DNA of 14,153 nt from CAZNMF01 sp035547155 (GTDB lineage: Bacteria > Acidobacteriota > Vicinamibacteria > Vicinamibacterales > SCN-69-37): contig DASZVJ010000144.1 in NCBI GenBank assembly GCA_035547155.1, positions 1 to 14,153 of the forward strand. The letters run 5' to 3'. Under the pieces are notes generated by a model. It was not told where the DNA came from. It saw only the letters and a program-made list of their open reading frames with translations, and searched no databases. Position 1 is the first letter of the stretch. The number at the start of each line of letters is the position of its first letter. The position numbers were made by a program, and so were the translations under genes. This document shows positions 6,173 through 12,794 of this stretch, in pieces.

Positions 6173-7161
6173 TCGATCGCCGCGCATTTCTGACGGGCAC
6201 CGCGGGCGCCGTGCTGGGCGCTGCGGGGTGTCGCGGCCGTGAAGGGCGCGGAACGTTGATTCTCCGCCTGTCGCACTCGATGGCGACAGGCCCGACGTCG
6301 CTCAACAGCTTCGCGGAGCGCTTCCGCGATCGCGTCGAGGCCGCCACCGCCGGCGCCGTCAAGGTCCGGCTGTTTCCCAACGGGACGCTCGGTCAGGAGC
6401 GCGAGATCGTCCAGCAGCTGCAGGAAGGGCTCGTCGACTTCATGGTGTCCGGCACGGCGATCTGGGGCAGCGTCGCGCCGCGGCTGCAGGTGCTCGACTT
6501 TCCGTTTCTCTGGCGCGACTGGGACCACGTCCATCGCATCGTCGACGGGCCGATCGGCGACGAGGCTGCGGCGTATCAGGAAGCGGCGGTCGGCGTGCGC
6601 CCGCTCGCGTGGGGCGACTCGTTCGGCTTCCGCCAGGTCGTGACGCGATCGGTCGACGTCACCGATGCGCGGCAGCTCGCGGGCCTCAAGATCCGCACGA
6701 TTCAATCGGCGATTTACGTCAAGGCGATCGAGCTGATGGGCGCGAGCCCGACGCCGATGGCGTTCGGCGAGGTCTACACGTCGCTGCAGACGGGCGTCAT
6801 CGACGGGTACGAGCACGACTCGAGCACGACGCTCTATCAGCGGTTCTACGAGGTCGCGCGCTACATGGCGCGCACGAAGCACATCGCGGGCGTGCTCGGC
6901 CTGTTCGGATCGACGATCGGTCTGGCGCGCGTGCCGGCCGACATCCGCCGCACGATCGCGCAGGCCGCGCGCGATGCGGCCAACGATCAACGTGAGATGG
7001 GACCGAAGGAAGATGCGGCCGCGCGAACGGCGCTGGAAGGCTACGGCATGAGGATCCGTGAGTTCGATCATCGTCCGTTCGAGCCGCAGGCAGAGCAGTT
7101 GTGGGAGCGCGAGGCCGCCGCGCTCGGCGTGACGCCGTGGCTGAAGGCGATTCGCGCATGA
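6169..7161 (+). CDS. TRAP transporter substrate-binding lipoprotein, DctP family
   Basis: The 330-residue product opens with D-R-R-A-F-L-T-G, a twin-arginine-like motif, and a hydrophobic stretch ending A-A-G-C, so it is probably a Tat-exported lipoprotein anchored at C21. The rest is a DctP fold: L-R-L-S-H-S near 32-37, F-P-N-G-T-L-G-Q-E-R-E (69-79), L-D-F-P-F-L-W (109-115), and G-L-K-I-R-T (172-177) in which R176 matches the arginine that holds the substrate carboxylate in TRAP receptors. G-V-I-D-G-Y-E (209-215) is also diagnostic. It captures an organic acid outside the inner membrane and hands it to the DctQM permease. Both ends overlap neighbours by four bases (ATGA). The ligand is unknown; the family includes dicarboxylate, sugar-acid and sialic-acid binders. 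Confidence 0.92.
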   Translation: MIDRRAFLTGTAGAVLGAAGCRGREGRGTLILRLSHSMATGPTSLNSFAERFRDRVEAATAGAVKVRLFPNGTLGQEREIVQQLQEGLVDFMVSGTAIWGSVAPRLQVLDFPFLWRDWDHVHRIVDGPIGDEAAAYQEAAVGVRPLAWGDSFGFRQVVTRSVDVTDARQLAGLKIRTIQSAIYVKAIELMGASPTPMAFGEVYTSLQTGVIDGYEHDSSTTLYQRFYEVARYMARTKHIAGVLGLFGSTIGLARVPADIRRTIAQAARDAANDQREMGPKEDAAARTALEGYGMRIREFDHRPFEPQAEQLWEREAAALGVTPWLKAIRA

Positions 7162-9008
7162 GCGCGGGCCCGACGGAAACCGGTGAGGCGGCTGCCGATC
7201 ACCTGCTCGACTGGGCCATCGCGGCCGTCATGGCCGTGCTCTCCGTCGTCGTCGGTTTGCAGGTCGTCGGCCGTCATTTGTTGCAGCAGCCGCTGCCGTG
7301 GACCGAGGAGGTCGCGCGCGTCCTGCTCGTCTGGCTGATGTGCATCGGCGGCGTCGCGGCGCTGCGGCGCGGTCATCACCCGCGCGTCACCGCGCTCATC
7401 CGCCTGCTGTCGCCCGAACATCGGCTCGCGGTCGATCGCGGCCTGCGCCTGGTGCTCATCGGACTCTTCGTCACGCTGATCGTGCCGGCGACGCGATTGA
7501 CGATCGCCAGCACGGCGGAACAGCTGCCCGCCAGCGGGCTGTCCGGCGCGACGATGACGGCCGTGCTGCCGGTGGCGCTCGTGCTGATGACGGTCGTGCT
7601 GCTCGACGAGTGCCGCCGCGACGGTCTCGGCGTCTGGCGCGATCGCGCCTCGCTCGTCTGGTCGATCGGCGCCGCCGCGGTCGTCCTCGTCTCCGTCGGC
7701 CTGCCGCTGCTCGCCGGTGCGGCGCCGTTCGTGGTGCTCGTCAGCGGCTTTCTCGCAACGGCCGCGCTCGGTCTGCCGCTCGCGTTCACGCTCGCGCTGA
7801 CGTCGATGACGTACCTGCTCGGCATCGGCGGCGTGCGGCTCACGATCCTGCCGATCAAGATTCTCGGCGGCGTGGACTCGTTCGTGCTGCTTGCGATCCC
7901 GTTCTTCGTCCTCGCCGGCGCGCTGATGGAGTCGGCTGGCATCTCCGAGCGCATCGTCGATCTCGCGATGGCGATCGTGGGCCGTGTGCGCGGAGGCCTG
8001 GCGATGGTCACCGTCGTCGCGGAAGTGATCTTCTCCGGGATCTCCGGCTCGACCGCGGCCGACGTGTCGGCCATCAGCTCGCTGCTCGTGCCGTCGATGA
8101 AGAAGGCGGGCTACGCGCCGCAGGAGGCCGTGAGCGTCGTCGCCGCCGCATCGGCGATGGGCATTCTCGTGCCGCCGTGCCTGACGATGGTCGTGCTCGG
8201 ATCGCTCGTCAATCTGTCGATCGTCACGCTGTTCCTCGCCGGCTTCGTGCCTGCGTTCGTGCTCGCGGCCGCGCTGCTCGTGCTCATCGCCATTCGCGCG
8301 CGGCGCCAGCAGTGGCCGGTCGCGGCGCGCGCGACCCGAGCCGATCTCGGACGCGCGCTTCGACGGGCGATCGTCCCGCTCGGGCTGCCGGTGCTGCTGT
8401 TCGGCGGCATCTTCAGCGGCGCGACGACCGTCACGGAGGCTGCGCTCATCGCCGTCGTCTACGCGCTCGTCGTCGAGGTGTTCATGTCCGGCGTCCGCAC
8501 GCGCGATCTCGTCGGCCGTTTCGCGCAGAGCGGCATCGTCACGGCGACGACGCTGTGGGTGCTCGCCGCGGCGTCGGCGTTCGCGTGGATTCTCGTGCGT
8601 GAATGGGTGCCGCAGGGCCTCGGCGAATGGATCGCGAACGTCGGGGCAGGCCGCGCCGGCTTCCTGGCGCTGACGATCGGCGTCTTCATCGTCGTGGGCG
8701 CGCTGCTCGAAGGCCTGCCAGCGCTGCTGATCTTCGGGCCGATCCTCTTTCCCATTGCGCACAACGTCGGCCTGGATCCCGTGCACTACGGCACCGTCAT
8801 CATCGCCGCCATGGGGATTGCGTTCTTCCTGCCGCCGGTCGGCGTGGGATTGACGATTGCGGCCGGCATTGCGGGCGTCGACATCGACGATGTCAGTCGC
8901 AGCTACATGTCGTACCTCGTCGCGCTGCTCGTGGGGCTCGCGCTCATCGCGGCATTTCCCGTCTTCACGTTGATCCTGCCGAAGCTGCTGCTCGGCTACG
9001 GCGGCTGA
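7158..9008 (+). CDS. Fused TRAP transporter permease, DctQ-DctM
   Basis: The 616-residue membrane protein joins the small DctQ subunit (about 1-165; four helices, with the Q-x-x-x-R and W-T-E-E-V-A-R motif at 35-54) to the large DctM subunit (about 185-616). DctM hallmarks are P-F-F-V-L-A-G-A-L-M-E-S-A-G-I (248-262), F-S-G-I-S-G-S-T-A-A-D (292-302), G-I-L-V-P-P-C (335-341) and T-E-A-A-L-I-A-V-V-Y-A (426-436). The protein is a secondary, normally sodium-driven importer of organic acids working with the preceding DctP. Fusion of Q and M is known in TRAP systems. In the G-x-x-x-P-P-S motif the usual serine is a cysteine (C341). The ATG at 7158 overlaps the DctP stop (ATGA), with GAAGG about ten bases upstream. 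It is the last gene of the block. Confidence 0.92.
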   Translation: MSAGPTETGEAAADHLLDWAIAAVMAVLSVVVGLQVVGRHLLQQPLPWTEEVARVLLVWLMCIGGVAALRRGHHPRVTALIRLLSPEHRLAVDRGLRLVLIGLFVTLIVPATRLTIASTAEQLPASGLSGATMTAVLPVALVLMTVVLLDECRRDGLGVWRDRASLVWSIGAAAVVLVSVGLPLLAGAAPFVVLVSGFLATAALGLPLAFTLALTSMTYLLGIGGVRLTILPIKILGGVDSFVLLAIPFFVLAGALMESAGISERIVDLAMAIVGRVRGGLAMVTVVAEVIFSGISGSTAADVSAISSLLVPSMKKAGYAPQEAVSVVAAASAMGILVPPCLTMVVLGSLVNLSIVTLFLAGFVPAFVLAAALLVLIAIRARRQQWPVAARATRADLGRALRRAIVPLGLPVLLFGGIFSGATTVTEAALIAVVYALVVEVFMSGVRTRDLVGRFAQSGIVTATTLWVLAAASAFAWILVREWVPQGLGEWIANVGAGRAGFLALTIGVFIVVGALLEGLPALLIFGPILFPIAHNVGLDPVHYGTVIIAAMGIAFFLPPVGVGLTIAAGIAGVDIDDVSRSYMSYLVALLVGLALIAAFPVFTLILPKLLLGYGG

Positions 9009-9274
9009 GCGGCATCGACGTTTCTGTCGCCACCGCGGATTTTCCGACGCGCGTGTCCGATTCCTCGCCGTTTGCGGTGCGGCGACCGTTGTCCATTGTG
9101 GGTAAGAAGCCACCACGAATGTGCAAGGATGTTGGAAATCCCACGCGCGCAGGCAAACTTGTGGCAAGTCCACTGCGAGCCGGCTAGCGCGCCTCCACGG
9201 TCGTCTCACTAAGATCCGCACTATTCCCGCGAGGAAATCGCCGCGCGCGTCGACGCGCGGCGCGGGGCACGCAC
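9009..9274. other. Non-coding stretch upstream of the receptor promoter
   Basis: No convincing gene is visible on either strand. No hairpin followed by a T-run is found after the permease stop, so termination of the block is not explained. A 16-bp palindrome, CGCGCGTC/GACGCGCG, lies at 9244-9259, close upstream of the sigma-54 site. Enhancer-binding-protein sites would be expected in this interval, but none can be named. Confidence 0.5.
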
Positions 9275-9290
9275 TGGCATCTCGCTTGCT
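9275..9290 (+). promoter_or_regulatory. Sigma-54 (-24/-12) promoter for the TonB-dependent receptor
   Basis: TGGCAT-CTCGC-TTGCT matches the sigma-54 consensus TGGCAC-N5-TTGCW at every defined position but one. It has a C in front as in YTGGCA, and exactly ten bases lie between the invariant GG (9276-9277) and GC (9288-9289). Transcription would start near 9301, giving a leader of about 235 nt. Sigma-54 promoters need an ATP-using enhancer-binding protein; its gene is not in the window. Confidence 0.6.
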
Positions 9291-9300
9291 GCATGTCCCG

Positions 9301-9535
9301 CGAGGCTCACGCGCACGCGCGGCGAGCCTCACGCGAATCGATCGCAGCGCAATCGAGTGACCGGCGCCTCCGGCGAGTCCCTGCTGATGGAGGTGCGACG
9401 CGGTGTTCGTGCGCGCGCTCCTGCTATCGGCCGGCCTCCGCCGCATGTCCGTGCGGCGCTTCCCTCGATCTCTGCGTCGCGCGCTGCGACCCCGATGACG
9501 CGGTCGTCCCCCCGATCGTCAAGGAGGTTCGTCGT
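9301..9535 (+). promoter_or_regulatory. Structured 5' leader of the receptor mRNA
   Basis: The predicted leader carries three stem-loops. GAGGCTC (9302-9308) pairs with GAGCCTC (9324-9330) at the very 5' end. CGCCGCA (9439-9445) pairs with TGCGGCG (9452-9458), with a six-base loop. GTCGC (9476-9480) pairs with GCGAC (9486-9490). It ends with AAGGAGG (9521-9527), an almost ideal ribosome-binding site eight bases from the ATG at 9536. No known riboswitch class is recognised. Confidence 0.4.
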
Positions 9536-12500
9536 ATGACTCGACTCATCCGTTTGTGTCTCATTGCGAGCGCGCTCGCGCTGCCGGCGCTCGCCGACGG
9601 GCAGGAGCGCTTCGGCACGCTCACGGGACAGGTCGTCGACGCGCAGTCGGCGGCGGTGCCCGGCGTCGCCGTCACGGTGACCAGCGCCGACAACGGCGAG
9701 GTGCGCACGTACGTCACCGATGCGAGCGGCAAGTACGTGGCGCCGGATCTGCCGCCCGGCCGGTACACCGTGGAGTTCCAGCTCGCCGGATTTCAAGCCG
9801 TCAAACACACCGACGTCAGCGTCGTGCTCGGCCGGTCGTTCACGCTCGACGCCACGCTCGCGGTCAGCACCGTGGCCGAAGCCGTGCAGGTCATCGGCGA
9901 GCGCGCGCCGCTCGTCGACACGCACAGCACGCTGATCGCGCACAACGTCTCGGCCGAGGAGTTCGATCGGATGCCGAAGACGCGCACGTTCCAGTCGATT
10001 GCGCTCTCGGCGCCGTCGGTCAATTCCGGCGAGATCGAGGGCGGACTGCAGGTCAACGGCGCCAGCGGCGCCGAGAACGCGTTCACCGTCGACGGCGTCG
10101 TCACCAACTCGCTCATCAATGGACAATCGCGCGAGAACACCGTCTTCGAGTACCTGCAGGAAGTGCAGGTGAAGACGAGCGGCATCTCGGCCGAATACGG
10201 CGGCGCGCTCGGCGGCGTCATCAGCGCGGTCACCAAGAGCGGCGGCAACACGCGGCATGGCGAGCTCCACTACTACGGCGAGGGCAGTGCGCTGTCGGCC
10301 AAGCCGGTCGAGCGCCTCGTGCTCGATCCGATCACCGAGCAGACGACGTCCTACGTGCAGGACGCCAAGGACGGCAGCCTGCAGCAGGAGATCGGCGGAT
10401 CGATCGGCGGACCGATCATCCGCAACCGGCTCTTCTACTTCGCGTCCTACTCACCGCGGTTCGAGTCGACGACGCGTGACTACGTCTTCGCGGACGAGCC
10501 GGGCCGCATGGACCGCGACATCACACGGCAGCAGCTGTTCGGCAAAGTGACGTACACGCGTCCGGGCCTGTCGATCAACGGATCGGGATTGTGGACGCCG
10601 ACCAAAGCCGACGGCACGTTGCCCGCCTTCGACGGGGCCGTGCCAGGCGGTCTCAACACGAGCAAGACCAGCCAGCTCGCGAACATCGGTCGCGGCTATG
10701 ACATCAACCAGGTGAACGCGACCGGATCGGCGGACATCACGCTCGGCAGCAACGCCTTTCTGAGCGTGCGCGGTGCGGTCTTCAACGATCGCTACTCCGA
10801 CACCGGCATTCCGCTCGTCACGCCGTACACGTACGGCAACCCGACGACGGCCATCGACGATCTCCTGCCGCCCGACCTGCGCGGTCCGATCGGCACGACG
10901 AACACGCCTCGCGCGGAGATCACCGACTTCGACACGACGCGCCGCGGCGCGTTCAACGTCGACTACAACCAGATCTTCAGGGCCGGCGGCTATCACACGT
11001 TCAAGGCCGGCTACGGCTTCCAGCGGACGGTCAACGACATCAACTCGTACTATCCCGGCGGCTACGTGAACATCTTCTGGGACAGCAGCTTCACGTTCGG
11101 CGGACAGACCGGCACCGGCACCTACGGCTACTACGAGGTCAACGATCGCCGGATCGCGAACAAGGCCGGCAACAACATTCACTCGCTGTACGCGCAGGAT
11201 CAGTGGGCGATCGGCAATCATCTGACGCTCGACATCGGCCTGCGCGCCGAGGACGAGAAGGTGCCGACGTTCCGGCCGGACTATCTGAAGTACGCGTTCC
11301 AGTTCTCGTTCGCCGACAAGCTCGCGCCCCGGCTCGGCGCGGCGTGGGACGTGAAGGGCGACGGCCGGATCAAGGTCTTCGGCAGCTGGGGCCTGTACTA
11401 CGACTGGACGAAGTACGAGCTCGTGCGCGGATCGTTCGGCGCCGAGACGTGGTGCATCTACTACCGCGGTCTGGATACGCTCGATCTCGGCAGCCTGAAC
11501 CTGGACAACATGCCAGGCCCGGATCTCTGGGTGACGCCAGGCACCTGTCGCGATCGCCGCGTGCCGTCGTTCGGCGGGGACATCGATCCGGACATCGAGC
11601 CGATGAAGCAGGCGAGCGTCAGCTCGGGCGCGGAGTTCCAGGTCGGACGCAACGGCATGGTCTCGGTGCACTACATCCACAACGATCTGCTCGAGACGAT
11701 CGAGGACATCGGGTACCTGAACGCGCAGGGCGACGAAGGCTACGTCATCGGGAATCCAGGCAAGCGCGTCACGGCGCTCCAGTTCCCGACGGGCGCGACG
11801 CCGACCGGCTTTCCGACGCCGCGTCCGGCGCGGACGTACGACGCACTCGAGCTCGGCTACAACCGCCGCTTCTCCGGGGGCTGGTTCTTCAGCGCCAATT
11901 ACACGCTCAGCCGGCTCTACGGCAACTACGCAGGCCTCGCGTCGTCGGACGAGATCACGACGCCGACGACCGGCGGCGGGTCGGCCGTGGCGCAGCAACA
12001 GTCCTCGCAGATCGCCCGGCCTGGCGGCAACGTGAATCGCTACTGGGACCTCGACGAGCTGCTGTGGGACTCGCACGGCGATCTCGATCCGCAAGGCCGG
12101 CTCGCGACCGATCGGCCGCACGTCGTGAAGCTGTACGGCTCGTACGATCTGCCGTACAACTTCCAGGTCGGCGCGTTCTTCTACGGCGGCAGCGGAACGC
12201 CGATCTCGACCTACGTCACCTCGACCAACAGCGCGGATCTGTTCGTCAACGGCCGCGGCGACATGGGCCGCACGCCGGCGCTGACGCAGACCGATCTGAT
12301 GGTGTCGCACACGACGCGGCTCCGCGGCGGGCAGAGCGTGCGGCTCGAGCTGACGGTGCTGAACCTCTTCAACCAGAAGACGGCCCGGCACATCTTCAAC
12401 TACCTCAACAAGGGCGCGATCGTGCCCGATCGGTCCTCGTCGTTCATCGACCTGAGCGACACGGATCTGTCGCAAGGCTATGACTACAACGCGCTGATCC

Positions 12501-12604
12501 TCGCGACGCCGGACGGCGCCAACGCGTACGATCCGCGCTACGGCATGGCCGACTTGTTCAACCCGGGCACGCATGCGTACGCGACGGTGAAGTATCAGTT
12601 CTGA
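9536..12604 (+). CDS. Oar-like TonB-dependent outer-membrane receptor with N-terminal carboxypeptidase-regulatory domain
   Basis: The 1022-residue product has a signal peptide (about 1-21, A-L-A-D). A carboxypeptidase-regulatory/transthyretin-like domain follows (26-110: G-T-L-T-G-Q-V-V-D, G-V-A-V-T-V-T, D-L-P-P-G-R-Y-T-V-E-F). A TonB plug is next (about 125-240: L-Q-V-N-G-A, F-T-V-D-G-V, S-A-E-Y-G-G-A-L-G-G-V-I). The rest is a beta-barrel rich in aromatic, alternating strands that ends in Y-A-T-V-K-Y-Q-F; a C-terminal phenylalanine is usual for outer-membrane barrels. Such receptors are very numerous in Acidobacteria and import or bind large substrates; this one's substrate is unknown. A longer in-frame start at 9293 exists, but AAGGAGG, the signal peptide and the predicted mRNA start near 9301 favour 9536. 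It stands alone between a sigma-54 promoter and a 32-bp palindrome. Confidence 0.92.
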   Translation: MTRLIRLCLIASALALPALADGQERFGTLTGQVVDAQSAAVPGVAVTVTSADNGEVRTYVTDASGKYVAPDLPPGRYTVEFQLAGFQAVKHTDVSVVLGRSFTLDATLAVSTVAEAVQVIGERAPLVDTHSTLIAHNVSAEEFDRMPKTRTFQSIALSAPSVNSGEIEGGLQVNGASGAENAFTVDGVVTNSLINGQSRENTVFEYLQEVQVKTSGISAEYGGALGGVISAVTKSGGNTRHGELHYYGEGSALSAKPVERLVLDPITEQTTSYVQDAKDGSLQQEIGGSIGGPIIRNRLFYFASYSPRFESTTRDYVFADEPGRMDRDITRQQLFGKVTYTRPGLSINGSGLWTPTKADGTLPAFDGAVPGGLNTSKTSQLANIGRGYDINQVNATGSADITLGSNAFLSVRGAVFNDRYSDTGIPLVTPYTYGNPTTAIDDLLPPDLRGPIGTTNTPRAEITDFDTTRRGAFNVDYNQIFRAGGYHTFKAGYGFQRTVNDINSYYPGGYVNIFWDSSFTFGGQTGTGTYGYYEVNDRRIANKAGNNIHSLYAQDQWAIGNHLTLDIGLRAEDEKVPTFRPDYLKYAFQFSFADKLAPRLGAAWDVKGDGRIKVFGSWGLYYDWTKYELVRGSFGAETWCIYYRGLDTLDLGSLNLDNMPGPDLWVTPGTCRDRRVPSFGGDIDPDIEPMKQASVSSGAEFQVGRNGMVSVHYIHNDLLETIEDIGYLNAQGDEGYVIGNPGKRVTALQFPTGATPTGFPTPRPARTYDALELGYNRRFSGGWFFSANYTLSRLYGNYAGLASSDEITTPTTGGGSAVAQQQSSQIARPGGNVNRYWDLDELLWDSHGDLDPQGRLATDRPHVVKLYGSYDLPYNFQVGAFFYGGSGTPISTYVTSTNSADLFVNGRGDMGRTPALTQTDLMVSHTTRLRGGQSVRLELTVLNLFNQKTARHIFNYLNKGAIVPDRSSSFIDLSDTDLSQGYDYNALILATPDGANAYDPRYGMADLFNPGTHAYATVKYQF

Positions 12605-12618
12605 TCGTCCGCGTCGTC

Positions 12619-12650
12619 CGGAGGGCTGGACCTGCAGGTCCAGCCCTCCG
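12619..12650. terminator. Perfect 32-bp palindrome behind the receptor gene, possible terminator
   Basis: CGGAGGGCTGGACCTG is followed directly by its exact reverse complement CAGGTCCAGCCCTCCG, 14 bases after the receptor's stop codon. As RNA it would form a stem of up to 14 pairs with a minimal loop. No T-run follows (AAAGG), so it is not a classical intrinsic terminator, but it could stabilise the 3' end or stop polymerase in both directions. It could equally be a dispersed palindromic repeat of the same broad kind as those at 1286 and 1352. Confidence 0.6.
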
Positions 12651-12707
12651 AAAGGCTCAGGCCCGGCACGCTCTTCGGAACGCTGACTTCAGGTCCCGCG
12701 TTTCGCC

Positions 12708-12770
12708 GCAGCCTGCAGCCTGCAGCCTGAAGCCTGCAGCCTGCAGCCCGTAGCCCGTAGCCCGTAGCCC
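12708..12770 (-). repeat. Heptamer array, nine units in tandem, opposite orientation to the left array
   Basis: On the plus strand nine uninterrupted 7-bp units read GCAGCCT three times, GAAGCCT, GCAGCCT, GCAGCCC and GTAGCCC three times. On the minus strand they are GGGCTAC, GGGCTGC, AGGCTGC and AGGCTTC, the same RGGCYDC consensus as at 1239-1344. The array ends 24 bases before the antiporter start, so it may form part of that promoter region. A -10-like TACCAT at 12775-12780 follows, without a recognisable -35. Confidence 0.85.
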
Positions 12771-12794
12771 GAGATACCATCGCTCGTCTCGGTC

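Noticed and set aside
9162..9177. Second sigma-54-like site, TGGCAA-N5-CTGCG
   Set aside because: GG and GC spacing fits, but three other consensus positions are wrong, and the site at 9275 is far better.
9244..9259. 16-bp CGCGCGTC/GACGCGCG palindrome as a regulator site
   Set aside because: Such CG-alternating palindromes arise easily in this DNA, and its distance from the sigma-54 site is short for an enhancer; kept only as a remark.
7068..9446. Very long open frame on the minus strand opposite the TRAP permease
   Set aside because: The translation is Arg/Asp/His/Glu-rich with no domain, typical of antisense frames over GC-rich genes; the plus strand encodes a clear DctQM.
9293..9535. N-terminal extension of the receptor from the ATG at 9293
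   Set aside because: It would put 81 Arg/Cys-rich residues before a clear signal peptide, has no ribosome-binding site, and begins upstream of the predicted mRNA start.
10451..12574. Long minus-strand frame opposite the receptor gene
   Set aside because: Same shadow composition; the plus strand has signal peptide, plug and barrel features.
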